Below are positions 44,161 through 53,564 of a stretch of DNA of 64,000 nt, one piece after another. Origin of the DNA: Spirochaetota bacterium (GTDB lineage Bacteria > Spirochaetota > UBA4802 > UBA5550); contig JAFGJX010000062.1 in assembly GCA_016928865.1 (NCBI GenBank), forward strand, positions 1-64,000, read 5' to 3'. The notes under the pieces were generated by a model that was not told the origin of the DNA, did not search any database, and was given only the letters and a program-made list of their open reading frames with translations. Both the position numbers and the translations under genes were made by a program. Position 1 is the stretch's first letter, and each line of letters opens with the position of its first letter.

Positions 44161-45120
44161 ATGAATTTTATTGAGGAAAAAACACCGAACGGCTATCTCC
44201 TGAAGATATTTTTCGACAAGTGGCAGTTCCTCGCATTTGACCGGCGCGGCAGGTCTATCTACGCCGACAGTGAGGGACGAAGCCTCCTGCACGCCGTTCC
44301 GGTTGTCGTGTTTGTCGGCAAGACGTTTGACATCAGAAGAGATTACGAGCGGAATTATCACCTGTTGAAAATACGGAGCGGGTCCATTATCGTGCCCTAC
44401 ACCGATGTTCGGGACAAGAAAACAAAGTATTTTTTTCTGAATACAGAGAAGGAGATGGACGCGATACCGGTGCGCATGATGATTGTCGAGGACGTGGCGC
44501 AGATGGTTAGAGAGATCGAGGTGAGCGTCCAGCCCGACTATGTAGTGGTCGATGACGCGGTCACCCCTAATGACGTCATTATAATCAAAAACCGCTTCAA
44601 GGTTAACGAGATCATCTACATAGAGCTGGCGAACAACTTCTTCCTGGCGGAGCGTTTGCAGATTCCGGACACTGACCGGGTGATGAATCTCAACATGATG
44701 TCGGCAAACCCGGTGTTCCTCACCAGGATCCACCTTCGCACCATGGACCTCGCGAAGATCAATCAGCTCCTGCTCGATTTTGAGATAACGGCGCCGGACA
44801 CGGAATACATCATGAGTTTTCTTCAAGAAGCGCTCGACAAAGCGGAAGGGGATCCGTCGATGCAGAAGAACATCCCCATGCTTCTGGACCTGGTCAATTC
44901 CTTCAAGTTCTATCACAGCCTCCTGGAAAAGGACGAGACACTGATAAAGCAGATGATAGATTCCACAACGGACGTGAAGAAGCTGACGCCGTTCAGGACC
45001 CTGGTTTCAAAAGTGAAGGCCATGTATCCCGGCGCCGAGGCGCAGAAGCTCTACACGGTCTACGAAAACATCCTGTACGACAAGCTGGAGGAGCTCAAGT
45101 CCGGGATAAAGGTCACCTGA
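44161..45120 (+). CDS. Hypothetical protein
   Basis: The 319-residue product begins with an alpha-beta region (GYLLKIFFDKWQFLAFDRRG), has a middle beta-rich section (PDYVVVDDAVTPNDVIIIKN) and ends in helices (LLDLVNSFKFYHSLLEKDET). There is no signal peptide. I do not recognise the family, although the pairing with the preceding unknown helical protein suggests a shared task. A terminator follows at 45154. Codon use is like that of the neighbours. Confidence 0.7.
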   Translation: MNFIEEKTPNGYLLKIFFDKWQFLAFDRRGRSIYADSEGRSLLHAVPVVVFVGKTFDIRRDYERNYHLLKIRSGSIIVPYTDVRDKKTKYFFLNTEKEMDAIPVRMMIVEDVAQMVREIEVSVQPDYVVVDDAVTPNDVIIIKNRFKVNEIIYIELANNFFLAERLQIPDTDRVMNLNMMSANPVFLTRIHLRTMDLAKINQLLLDFEITAPDTEYIMSFLQEALDKAEGDPSMQKNIPMLLDLVNSFKFYHSLLEKDETLIKQMIDSTTDVKKLTPFRTLVSKVKAMYPGAEAQKLYTVYENILYDKLEELKSGIKVT

Positions 45121-45153
45121 GATCGGGCGGTCATGTGATGCAATACTGCGGGA

Positions 45154-45180
45154 AGGCCGGAACCATCCGGCTTTTTTTAT
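45154..45180 (+). terminator. Intrinsic terminator
   Basis: GCCGGA (45156-45161) and TCCGGC (45166-45171) form a stem around a four-base loop, followed by seven T. It ends the transcript of the hypothetical genes at 43356-45120. Confidence 0.85.
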
Positions 45181-45274
45181 TTTATCAATCGTCCGCGCCG
45201 TTCGTTATACCCATGGTGCCGGCGCAGTCGGCGCAAGTCCCCCGGGCATAGGGACCGGACAGGAGCACTGATGT

Positions 45275-46306
45275 ATGATGCGATATTTTATATCGACTAT
45301 CCTTATGCTGTCTGTTGCTGCAGCGGCCGGCCATGGCGGCGCCGGCTGGTGGAGGCTCTATTTTACGTCTCCCGCAAGGCCGGCCATTCAAAATTGGAAG
45401 AAAAACCCGGAGGCTGGCCTTGTTTCTATAATCGAAAGAGCGCAACGCTCTGTCCACGGCGCATTTTATGATATATCTTCCCGGCCGGTAGCGGGGGCCC
45501 TGATCAATGCCAGGAAGCGCGGGGTGGAAGTGAAACTCGTCATGGACAGGCGGATGAAATCCTCAGAGGAAAGAAGAAGAATTTCCGCGCGGTATGAAGC
45601 TGCGGGCATAGCGTCCGTGATGCGCACCGCCGGGCGGAGCGGGCTTATGCACAACAAGTTCGCGGTTATTGACGGGACATGGCTCTGGACCGGGTCATAC
45701 AATGCAAGCAGGAATGATGCGGTGAAAAACAACAACAATGCGATCCTCATTAACTCGGTAGAGCTTGCCGGAATTTACGAAGACGAGTTCGCCGAGATGT
45801 TTGATGAAGGGATTTTCGGAAACCGGGGCGAACGGCGTCCCTTCGCGGACCTGAGAAAGCGTTATCACGTCAGAATCGGGGAGAACGACATCAACGCCTA
45901 TTTTTCACCGGATGACGACGTCGAAAGGATCATTTTGAAACGCCTGCAAAAAGCGAAATCATCGATATACTTCATGGCCTTTTCATTCACCAGCCCCGCC
46001 ATCGGCGAGATGATGATCCACAGGCACAGGGAGGGAGTCGCGGTGTACGGCCTGTTCGAGCGCAAGGGATCGAGGACCGGCCATTCGCAGTACACGAAGA
46101 TGAAGGTGGAAGGGCTTCCGGTGAAAATGGACCGCGGCCGGGGACTGATGCATCACAAGGTCATCATAATAGACGCCGAGCGGGTCATCATGGGATCGTA
46201 CAATTTTTCAAGGAACGCGAGCAGGTCCAACGACGAGAATATCCTCGTCATAGACAACAGAGAGATCGCGCAAGAGTTTCTGGCTGAATTCAAGCGCCTC
46301 TACTGA
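45275..46306 (+). CDS. Exported phospholipase D-family protein
   Basis: The 343-residue product has a signal peptide and two PLD half-sites, MHNKFAVIDG (His and Lys present) and MHHKVIIIDAERVIMGSYNF, each followed by the GSxN motif (GSYNAS, GSYNFS). Together they make one composite active site that hydrolyses phosphodiesters by a phospho-His intermediate. Substrates range from phospholipids to DNA (Nuc-type endonuclease); the sequence does not decide. Being exported, it acts in the periplasm or outside. Its 3' end overlaps the convergent TPR gene by seven bases. Confidence 0.88.
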   Translation: MMRYFISTILMLSVAAAAGHGGAGWWRLYFTSPARPAIQNWKKNPEAGLVSIIERAQRSVHGAFYDISSRPVAGALINARKRGVEVKLVMDRRMKSSEERRRISARYEAAGIASVMRTAGRSGLMHNKFAVIDGTWLWTGSYNASRNDAVKNNNNAILINSVELAGIYEDEFAEMFDEGIFGNRGERRPFADLRKRYHVRIGENDINAYFSPDDDVERIILKRLQKAKSSIYFMAFSFTSPAIGEMMIHRHREGVAVYGLFERKGSRTGHSQYTKMKVEGLPVKMDRGRGLMHHKVIIIDAERVIMGSYNFSRNASRSNDENILVIDNREIAQEFLAEFKRLY

Positions 46307-48135
46307 CGGCCAGGCGCCGCCGGCGGTTTCTTTCCATTCCGTATAATTTCAAGATATCTTCTGAGCCACTGATTGCCTGGATAGAGGGCCAGGGCGCGAT
46401 TGATGTAGTAGATTGCGAGGTTTCTGCTTCCCATTTTGTGATACACCAGGCCGAGAGAACGGAGGACGTCGCTGTTGCCGGGAGCTATTTTCAACGCGGC
46501 AGCGAGGCCGGGGATGGCCGCCCCCGGCCCGACCCTGGTCTCAATGATCCTGGCACAGCGGAGCCTGAGTCCGACGCTATTGGGATAGAGATGGATGAGC
46601 TGGACAAGGAGCTCTTCGGCGCGTTGCAGGTTCCCGGTCATGCTATAGCAGTCCAGCAGGGAGAGATAGGCCTCCCTGTCGTCATGATTGAGTCGCAGAA
46701 GCTGTTCGAGATCCTGTTGTGCCTGTAAATGATCACGCTCAGACAGCGACAGCAGAGATCCGAGCCGGTAACCGCAGGAAGGGTAGCGGGATGATTTCAG
46801 CGCGAGGATGCGGCGTTGCGCCTCTTCAGCGGGGCCCGTGCGGACGAACAGGCGGGCCATCAGCTCGCTGTGCCGGAGTGAAGCTGGCGCGGCCCGCCTG
46901 ATCTTCTCAATAAGGGGCGCCGCCTCATAGATGCGGCCGCGCTCGATCTCCAGCAGGACGCGCTCGCGCAGGGATTCCAGGTTGCCCGGATCTGCCGCGG
47001 TGGATTGAAGGAGGAGCCGGTCGCGGTCAGCATTATCAACCGCGCCTTGTGCCAGATATAAACGCGCACACGAGCAGCGGGGATGGTCTTCGGGAATTGA
47101 TGAGAGATATTCCGACGCCCTGCCGCCCGGGTTTCCGAACCCCATGGCATAATACAGATAGCCGATCAGGAACCGGGAGTCATGATCAGAAGCGTTCATC
47201 TTTATCAGGGCGGCGACAGCGGGGGAATACCCGGCTTCAATGAGCGTGCCGGGAGTTGTCGTGCCCCCGGGACCAGGCTGTTGCGCTTTTACCCTGCTTC
47301 CGTCCACTGAGGCGATGCGAAACGAAACACGGATACTCCGGTCCGACCCGCATGCTCTCAGCAGGATGCGGTGTGGCCCCGGGGGGAGGATCACCCGTAT
47401 GAAATACTGGTCGTGGTTGAACCCGTGCTCAATGCCATCGCAGAAAATGCGCGCTCCGTCAAGCCAGAGGTCGGTGCGCCCTGATGTGCCGAGGATGAGA
47501 TAGTACTCTCCCGGCCGGGGTACCGCGAAGGAGCGCCGCAGGTAGAAATAAGGGCTTTCCGGCATTGGGAACAGGCCGGCGAAGTCCAGGGTGCCGGTAC
47601 GATCCGGCGCGACCGGGAACCAGCCGTCACCGGGGGCATGACCGGTTGCGCGCTGGATGAAATCCGGGAGCTTCCCTGATGGAGAAGCACGGCCGTATTC
47701 ATCGTCTCCTGCGTCGCTGAAGGGACCGAGCGCGCTGAAATCAAGATATGCGAGCGCGTCCATGATGGCGTCGGCCCGCCGCGTATCCCCCTGTATTCGA
47801 TATTGCTCCGCCCTTATACGATCCGCATGGTCTTTCTCAAACGGACCTGCTGCTGCTTCAATGCTGTCAAGCGTCCGGAGCGCCCGGTCGGTCAGCTCGG
47901 GGTATGCCACGAGTTCGCGCAACCGGTAGAGGTTTGCCGCTATGGAGGCGGCGTCATCCAGGCCAATGCTCCATGCCCGAAGGGATTCGAGTGCTTCCGC
48001 GAACTCTCCCCGCTTGCGATGCCGAAAATATTCTTCTTCGTAGGAACACGCCGGCGATGAAATCACTGTTCGGTCCGGCGTGGCAGCTGCAAGCGTCAGC
48101 AGAAGAATGACTGATATGCGGTAATAGCGTGTCAT
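46300..48135 (-). CDS. Exported TPR-repeat protein
   Basis: The ~610-residue protein has an N-terminal signal peptide (YYRISVILLLTLAAATPD) and a first TPR-like region. Next comes a central beta-sandwich-like domain (~150-280, FYLRRSFAVPRPGEYYLILG, then GTSGRTDLWLDGARIFCDG) resembling PA14 or carbohydrate-binding folds, and then about eight TPR repeats to the C-terminus, e.g. LGLVYHKMGSRNLAIYYINR. It probably scaffolds periplasmic complexes. ATG 48135 fits the signal peptide; 48162 is in frame. It is convergent with the PLD gene. Confidence 0.78.
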   Translation of the reverse strand: MTRYYRISVILLLTLAAATPDRTVISSPACSYEEEYFRHRKRGEFAEALESLRAWSIGLDDAASIAANLYRLRELVAYPELTDRALRTLDSIEAAAGPFEKDHADRIRAEQYRIQGDTRRADAIMDALAYLDFSALGPFSDAGDDEYGRASPSGKLPDFIQRATGHAPGDGWFPVAPDRTGTLDFAGLFPMPESPYFYLRRSFAVPRPGEYYLILGTSGRTDLWLDGARIFCDGIEHGFNHDQYFIRVILPPGPHRILLRACGSDRSIRVSFRIASVDGSRVKAQQPGPGGTTTPGTLIEAGYSPAVAALIKMNASDHDSRFLIGYLYYAMGFGNPGGRASEYLSSIPEDHPRCSCARLYLAQGAVDNADRDRLLLQSTAADPGNLESLRERVLLEIERGRIYEAAPLIEKIRRAAPASLRHSELMARLFVRTGPAEEAQRRILALKSSRYPSCGYRLGSLLSLSERDHLQAQQDLEQLLRLNHDDREAYLSLLDCYSMTGNLQRAEELLVQLIHLYPNSVGLRLRCARIIETRVGPGAAIPGLAAALKIAPGNSDVLRSLGLVYHKMGSRNLAIYYINRALALYPGNQWLRRYLEIIRNGKKPPAAPGRQ

Positions 48136-48261
48136 ATAAAAATTGAAATTAATTAATGTCACTGGCAGGTTTTATTTCAAATATATTTTTAATTTTTTTT
48201 CCGGTTCGTTCGTTACCATGATAACGCTTCGCGCGCGCGTTTTTATCCCTTTGAAAAAAGC

Positions 48262-48966
48262 GTGGAAAAATCTGATATGAATGGAATGCCAATGAGTCAG
48301 CAGAGCAGTACGGTCTTTCTTCTTCCGATTCAGAAATGCCTGGCGGGCGAGGACATTCGCTCGCTGTCCGATCAGGACCTTCTGTCCGTCATAGTCGGAA
48401 CCGGCACAAGGGAGAGCGATGTATTGTCGCTATCCCTGGGGATGCTCCAGCGGTTCGGCGGATTGAGAGGCCTTGCCGCGGCAGGGATCCGCGAGCTGGC
48501 GCAAAGCCGCGGCATCGGCCTGACAAAGGCGGTCAGGATCCACACGGCCTTTGAGATGGGACGGCGCGTGATTACCCGCCCGTCTGACTCCCCGCACCTC
48601 GATTCGCCGGCCTCGGTGTGGGAACTCCTCCTGCCGCGTATGGCCTGCCTGCAGCGCGAGGAATTCAGGGTGCTCATCCTGAACAACAAGAACAGGCTCA
48701 TAAAAAACTCGATGATATCTGCGGGTACGATATCGGAGGCTATCGTGCATCCGCGCGAGGTTTTCCGGGACGCGATACGCGAAAGCGGCGCCGCAGTCAT
48801 CATCGCCCATAACCATCCTACCGGGGAGGCGGTCCCGTCCCGGGAAGACATCGGCACGACACACCGGCTGGTGGAGGCGGGAAAGATCGTGGGGATTCCC
48901 GTGCTGGACCATGTGATCATAACGAACGCGTCCTATTACAGCTTTAAGGAGGATGGGCATATGTAA
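48262..48966 (+). CDS. radC: RadC/JAB-domain protein
   Basis: The ~230-residue protein has a helix-hairpin-helix part (VIVGTGTRESD, LAAAGIRELAQSRGIGLTKA) and a RadC MPN+ domain with the JAMM zinc site in HNHPTGEAVPSREDI (HxH and the later Asp). The name RadC comes from an old DNA-repair assignment that was later questioned; biochemical role is uncertain. GTG 48262 and ATG 48277 are both possible starts; neither has a good ribosome-binding site. It stands alone between a divergent TPR gene and the flavin oxidoreductase. Confidence 0.9.
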   Translation: MEKSDMNGMPMSQQSSTVFLLPIQKCLAGEDIRSLSDQDLLSVIVGTGTRESDVLSLSLGMLQRFGGLRGLAAAGIRELAQSRGIGLTKAVRIHTAFEMGRRVITRPSDSPHLDSPASVWELLLPRMACLQREEFRVLILNNKNRLIKNSMISAGTISEAIVHPREVFRDAIRESGAAVIIAHNHPTGEAVPSREDIGTTHRLVEAGKIVGIPVLDHVIITNASYYSFKEDGHM

Positions 48967-49158
48967 CCTGGTGAACGCGGCGTGTATTTATCGGTGAATT
49001 AAAACGAGCTGCAAAAAATGATTGCACATGACTGAGATGGTGATATCCTTGTAGGCGCAGTGGGGGACGTGCGGTGCCATGCCGCTTAATCGATGCCGGT
49101 GATTTGTCGTGAGCGCTCCCGCTTCACGGAAATGCTTATTATGAAGTATGAGGTGCAT

Positions 49159-50439
49159 ATGGACAGGAAAAAAATGACGCGCAGAAATTTCATCGGCATC
49201 ACAGCCGCTGCCGCTGCCGGTTCTGTCACGGTCCCTGCTTTTATGGGGTGCGGTCCGGTCGAGACCGGCCCTGCGACTCTGGCGCAGTCGGGGATAGAAA
49301 AAAGTCCGACCTCGAAAAAGGCCTTTGAGGCTTCGATGATTGGTCCCGTGAGGCTGAAAAATCGGATCATTCGTTCCGCGGTCTCGATGAACGGCATCGA
49401 CGATGCCGGCCGGCCGACAGAGGCGCTGCTGGGACATTATGCTGATGTAGCGCGGGGCGGTGCGGGCGCAATCATCACCGGCATGCTTGACACCGGCATG
49501 ATGATAGATGATTACCGCTACAAGGACGAATACTTCTCGTCATATAAAAAAGTCCCTGATGTCATCCATTCCCATAACGTGCCCGCCATACAGCAGATTT
49601 CACACCGCGGAAGGCAGAAGAACCTTGATGAATCCGGCGATTTTTTTGTGAATAAAGTGAACGAACGGAGCATCGAGGAAATGATCGATCTGTTCGTGAG
49701 GGCAATTGTCATATCGAAGCGGCTCGGATTCGACGCTGTGCAGCTCCATGGCGCCCACGGCTACGTCCTTTCAGACTTTCTTTCCCCGGCGCGGAACGGC
49801 CGCGACGACCGCTGGGGCGGCTCGACGGACAACAGGTTTCGGGTCATTGCGGAGATTTTCCGGCGCGCCCGGAAAAAGGCGGGGAACTACCCAATCCTGA
49901 TCAAGATCAATGCGTATGACAACCGGAGAAACGGAATGAGGGTAGAAGAGGCGGTCCGGATTGCGCGCCTCCTCGAGTCCGCGGGGTGCGCCGCGATCGA
50001 AGTCTCCTGCGGCGTGATGGACGACGGCTTCAGCACCGTCCGGGTGACGGAGGTGCCGGTGGATGCTCTTGTCGAGTTTTCAAAATACAGGCGGCTGCCA
50101 TCGCCGGTAAAGGCGGTCATGCCCGCCATCGTGCCGCTCATCGCCCGGAGGTTTGAGCCTCTGGAAAATTACAATGTCGCGGCGGCGCGGGAGATTGCCG
50201 GTGCCGTGTCGATACCGGTCATCGTTGTCGGAGGGATCAGGAACAGGGGCGATATCAACGCCATTCTGGAGTCAGGGGCTGCCGACTTCGTGTCCATGGG
50301 CCGTCCCTTTATCATAGAGCCGGATATCGTGAACAGGCTCAGGAAAGGGCCGGGTGCGAAGTCCGCATGCATCAATTGCGGCTACTGCATCATGGCGGCC
50401 AACAGCACCGAGGTGAGATGTTTCTATGGCACACTGTAA
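49159..50439 (+). CDS. Tat-exported NADH:flavin oxidoreductase (old yellow enzyme), lipoprotein-like
   Basis: The 426-residue product starts with a twin-arginine signal (TRRNFIGITAAAAAG) followed by FMGC, a possible lipobox, so it may be exported folded with FMN and then lipidated. The OYE barrel has QISHRGRQ, GAHGYVLSDFLSPARNGRDD, WGGSTDNRFR and VVGGIRNRG. The end has CINCGYCIMAANSTEVRC, the cysteine pattern that binds 4Fe-4S in 2,4-dienoyl-CoA reductase-type relatives, but the FAD/NAD domain that normally follows is absent. It may take electrons from another partner. GAGG precedes ATG 49159. The esterase gene overlaps its end by 14 bases. Confidence 0.87.
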   Translation: MDRKKMTRRNFIGITAAAAAGSVTVPAFMGCGPVETGPATLAQSGIEKSPTSKKAFEASMIGPVRLKNRIIRSAVSMNGIDDAGRPTEALLGHYADVARGGAGAIITGMLDTGMMIDDYRYKDEYFSSYKKVPDVIHSHNVPAIQQISHRGRQKNLDESGDFFVNKVNERSIEEMIDLFVRAIVISKRLGFDAVQLHGAHGYVLSDFLSPARNGRDDRWGGSTDNRFRVIAEIFRRARKKAGNYPILIKINAYDNRRNGMRVEEAVRIARLLESAGCAAIEVSCGVMDDGFSTVRVTEVPVDALVEFSKYRRLPSPVKAVMPAIVPLIARRFEPLENYNVAAAREIAGAVSIPVIVVGGIRNRGDINAILESGAADFVSMGRPFIIEPDIVNRLRKGPGAKSACINCGYCIMAANSTEVRCFYGTL

Positions 50440-51334
50440 GAATTGTTCACGGAATGCGCTTTTTCTCATGTTTTTCTCCCTCTCCTGCGTTTCGCCGGTG
50501 GTGGGCGGTGGCGAAGGGCCTGTCGTTACGCCGGGCGCCTGGCTCAAAGACGTTATAATCGACTATGAATCCGACGGAGTGCGCAATTTCGGAACGGCAC
50601 AGATCTATTTTCCGAAAGGGTATGGCGGCGGCCCTGATGCACGGACGCTGATAGTGCTTCACGGGTACCGGCAAACGCCGGCCGACTGGGAAAAGAGAAC
50701 GCCGATCGCGGCATACGCGGACCGGTACGGCTTCGTACTGGTCTGCCCGGCCATGGCGACCACCCTTTACGAGTCGAAATATTACCCAGAGACCGTGAAC
50801 CGGTGGGCGCCCGTACCCGGGAGCAAGTTTATCGCTGACGTGCTGATGCCGTTCATCCGGAAGAATTTTGGTCTCGGGAAAAGCAGGAAAAATACCGGTA
50901 TATTCGGCATCTCCACCGGCGCCAGGGGGGCCCTGATGCTGGCCGCGCGGCACCCGAAGATGTTCGGCGCCGCAGCAGGCCTTTCGGGAGATTACGACTC
51001 GTCATCCATGAAGAACGACAGGATTCTCACCCAGGTTTTTGGTGCGTACGAGGAGCATCGGGAGCGCTGGGAGGAAGAGGCGAACGTGCTTAAGAGAGCC
51101 GCCGCTCTTAAAAAGACGCCGGTGTACCTCGGTCACGGCGGCCGCGACAGGGTGGTTCCTCCGATGCAGACCGATCTGCTCGCCGGGTGCCTGCGAAGGC
51201 TCGCGGAAGAAAGCGGCGGAGACGAACCTGTTGTGGAGGAGGCGATGAGCGCGGCAGCCGGCCACGACTGGGGCTACTGGGCCGCCATGGTGCCGGAGGT
51301 GCTCGCATTTTTTGATGAGCGGCTCAAGAGGTAA
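50426..51334 (+). CDS. Exported alpha/beta-hydrolase (esterase)
   Basis: The 302-residue product has a hydrophobic N-terminus and a PHB-depolymerase/esterase-type hydrolase fold: LIVLHGYRQTP for the oxyanion hole, nucleophile Ser in GISTGARGA, Asp in GHGGRDRVVP and His in AAGHDWGYW. It is probably secreted and cleaves an ester; substrate unknown. Its start overlaps the old-yellow-enzyme gene by 14 bases, so the two are cotranscribed and perhaps act in one degradative or modification pathway. Confidence 0.85.
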   Translation: MAHCKNCSRNALFLMFFSLSCVSPVVGGGEGPVVTPGAWLKDVIIDYESDGVRNFGTAQIYFPKGYGGGPDARTLIVLHGYRQTPADWEKRTPIAAYADRYGFVLVCPAMATTLYESKYYPETVNRWAPVPGSKFIADVLMPFIRKNFGLGKSRKNTGIFGISTGARGALMLAARHPKMFGAAAGLSGDYDSSSMKNDRILTQVFGAYEEHRERWEEEANVLKRAAALKKTPVYLGHGGRDRVVPPMQTDLLAGCLRRLAEESGGDEPVVEEAMSAAAGHDWGYWAAMVPEVLAFFDERLKR

Positions 51335-51339
51335 AAAGG

Positions 51340-51843
51340 CTACTGCTTTTTTTTCTTCGAAAATATACGTTCCCAGAATGAAACCTCTTCTTCAGATACG
51401 GAGGGATTTTCCTCTTTTTCTTCCGGGACCTTTTCCGCATACTCTTCCTTGATTGTCCTTACGACAAAGTCAGCGAATTTTTCGCTCGTCATCGTTTTTG
51501 CGCTGAAACGGTTTACATAAAAAAGGATATCTTTGTCCGAGGTCACTACCGTGGTCATCTTTGGGTTCGGATCTTTCTTGATGAATTCCTTGATGAGGAA
51601 ATCCGCAGAGTAGTCTATTGAATAGTAGACGTCAATGGTGCCGATACGCTCGCTGCGGACATTGCGAGAGGGACCCTTTCGTCCGTCAAAGACAACCCGG
51701 ATCTTTGATTTTTTTATCTTCTGGAATTCCTTGAGACGGTCGAGCAGGCCCGCGCGCGCGTCATCAAGCATGCCGACAAGCATTTTGCCCTCAAGGTCGG
51801 GGAACTTGTATATGAGATTGAAGCCGTCTATCAGGAGTACCAT
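51340..51843 (-). CDS. YacP-like NYN-domain nuclease
   Basis: The 167-residue protein has the NYN/PIN-like fold of YacP/Rae1: LLIDGFNLIYKF at the start, VVFDGRKGPS, DYSADFLIKEFIKKD and TVVTSDKDI, giving the acidic metal-binding residues. The C-terminal ~35 residues are a charged tail (EKVPEEKEENPSVSEEE). Family members are ribosome-associated or mRNA-cleaving RNases. It ends the minus-strand operon, seven bases after the aminotransferase gene. Substrate is not known here. Confidence 0.85.
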   Translation of the reverse strand: MVLLIDGFNLIYKFPDLEGKMLVGMLDDARAGLLDRLKEFQKIKKSKIRVVFDGRKGPSRNVRSERIGTIDVYYSIDYSADFLIKEFIKKDPNPKMTTVVTSDKDILFYVNRFSAKTMTSEKFADFVVRTIKEEYAEKVPEEKEENPSVSEEEVSFWERIFSKKKKQ

Positions 51844-51850
51844 GAGCTCG

Positions 51851-53038
51851 TTACAGCTGTTTCACGTATCGCTCGATTCGCAGCATTGATTCCCTGATAT
51901 TGTCCATGGAGGTGGCGTAGGAGCAGCGGACATTGTATTCGCCGCACTCGCCGAACGCCCTGCCGGGCACCACCGCGACCTTCTCCTTCTGGAGGAGTCC
52001 CAGCGCGAAGTCCCGACCGTTCAGCCCCGTGGCCGATACGTCGGGGAACACGTAGAAGGCGCCCTCGGGAACCAGGCACTTCAGCCCGATTTCGTTGAGC
52101 CTGCTGCAGATGAAGTTTCTCCGCTTGATGTACTCGTTTTTCATCTGGAGCACGTCCTTCGCCCCCTTGGTGATGGCCTCGATCGCGGCGTACTGGGCGA
52201 TGGACGAAGCGCACAGTGCGGTGTACTGGTGGATCTTCATCATGATGTCGCTGATGTACTGCGGACCTGCCACATACCCGAGGCGCCAGCCGGTCATCGC
52301 GTGCGACTTGGAGAAACCGTTCAGGTAGATGGTGCGCGTTTTCATGTCAGGTATGGTCGCGATCGAGAAGTGGCGCCCCTCGTAGGCGAGAGAGCAGTAT
52401 ATCTCATCGCTGATGACGATGAAATTGTGCCGGATCGACAGCTCGGCGATCGCCTCCAGCGTCTCACGGTCAATGGTCGCGCCCGTCGGGTTCGAGGGAT
52501 AGCTGAGGATGACGGCCTTGGTTTTGGGCGTGATCGCCTTTTTAAAAAGGTCTATGTCGATCTTGAACCGGTCCCGGTAATAGGTAGGAATGACAACCGG
52601 CGTCCCGTGAAGGAGCATCACGTTTGCCGTGTATGAGACATAGCATGGCTCAAAAATAATCACCTCGTCGCCCGGATTGATAATGCTCCGCAGCGCCAGG
52701 TCGAGGCCCTGGCTCACGCCCAGGGTGACGATCAACTCAGTGTCCGGATCGAAGGCGAGGTCATACTCCTTTGCAAGGTAGCGGGAAATAAGATCGCGCA
52801 GCTCCGGGAGCCCGCGGTTCGGGGTATAGTGGGTATTGCCGTCCTTGATCGCGAATATGCCGCTGTCCGATATGCGCCAGGGCGTGGTAAAATCCGGCTC
52901 GCCGACCCCCAGGGATATACAGTCCGGCGTCGAATAGACGATGTCGAAAAATTCGCGTATGCCTGACGGGGGCACGGCACTGCCGGTCCGTGAAACAAGG
53001 GTTTCGGGGCTGTTTTGCTGAACCAGTTTCAGTTTCAT
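51851..53038 (-). CDS. Class I/II PLP-dependent aminotransferase
   Basis: The ~395-residue protein is a fold-type I aminotransferase of the aspartate/aromatic group: LGVGEPDFTTPW, YPSNPTGATI, DEIYCSLAY, and the PLP-binding Lys in NGFSKSHAMTGWRLGY. The substrate cannot be fixed from sequence. ATG 53038 has GGAG eight bases upstream; GTG 53047 is the alternative. It lies between GNAT and NYN genes in the operon headed by tatD and nadB, where an aspartate-linked role is plausible but unproved. Confidence 0.92.
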   Translation of the reverse strand: MKLKLVQQNSPETLVSRTGSAVPPSGIREFFDIVYSTPDCISLGVGEPDFTTPWRISDSGIFAIKDGNTHYTPNRGLPELRDLISRYLAKEYDLAFDPDTELIVTLGVSQGLDLALRSIINPGDEVIIFEPCYVSYTANVMLLHGTPVVIPTYYRDRFKIDIDLFKKAITPKTKAVILSYPSNPTGATIDRETLEAIAELSIRHNFIVISDEIYCSLAYEGRHFSIATIPDMKTRTIYLNGFSKSHAMTGWRLGYVAGPQYISDIMMKIHQYTALCASSIAQYAAIEAITKGAKDVLQMKNEYIKRRNFICSRLNEIGLKCLVPEGAFYVFPDVSATGLNGRDFALGLLQKEKVAVVPGRAFGECGEYNVRCSYATSMDNIRESMLRIERYVKQL

Positions 53039-53111
53039 GGCTATCACTCCAGGGGGTTGCCCCCGCTTTCCAGTATGGGCCGATCCCGCGATGCGATCAG
53101 AAGCAGTGCGA

Positions 53112-53564
53112 TCAATTGCCCTGCTTTTGCGGAAAGTTTTCCATAATTAACTGCTGATTTGATTCAGTAAAGCCAAATTTTTTAAAAATTGCGGATAATT
53201 CTTGATTTTCTCGGGGAATTACGACATCAATTCGCACACACATCCGTTCTGACATTGACTGCTGAAATACCTGGAGAAGCTCCTCCGCTGTCGGTCCGTC
53301 CGAGATGTAACCGGCGCATAGCCACTCGATCATCACCGCGTCATCTTCTCCATCAGGGCGTGCGATAAGGAACCCGGACACCTTCTTTTTATACCGTGCC
53401 ACGAATGATAAGTCCAGTCCGCTTGCCAGGACGTCGGCAAGGGTCCGCTCGTTCCAGACGCGCGCCGCTGCGGTCGCTTGCGTGGAGAAGCATTCCCTGC
53501 CCAGAAGAAAGACCTCACGCAGGTCGTCTGCCTGCATCGGCCGTATTTCGACGCGGCGCTTCAT
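53112..53564 (-). CDS. GNAT-family acetyltransferase
   Basis: The 150-residue protein is a single GNAT domain with IRPMQADDLREVFLLGREC at the start, FLIARPDGEDDAVMIEWL in the acetyl-CoA region and FKKFGFTESNQQLI at the end. The canonical QxxGxG/A loop is poorly conserved, so the acetyl-CoA binding may be atypical. The start overlaps the nadB stop by one base (TGATG), implying translational coupling. The acceptor is unknown; RimI-like protein acetylation is one possibility. Confidence 0.75.
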   Translation of the reverse strand: MKRRVEIRPMQADDLREVFLLGRECFSTQATAAARVWNERTLADVLASGLDLSFVARYKKKVSGFLIARPDGEDDAVMIEWLCAGYISDGPTAEELLQVFQQSMSERMCVRIDVVIPRENQELSAIFKKFGFTESNQQLIMENFPQKQGN

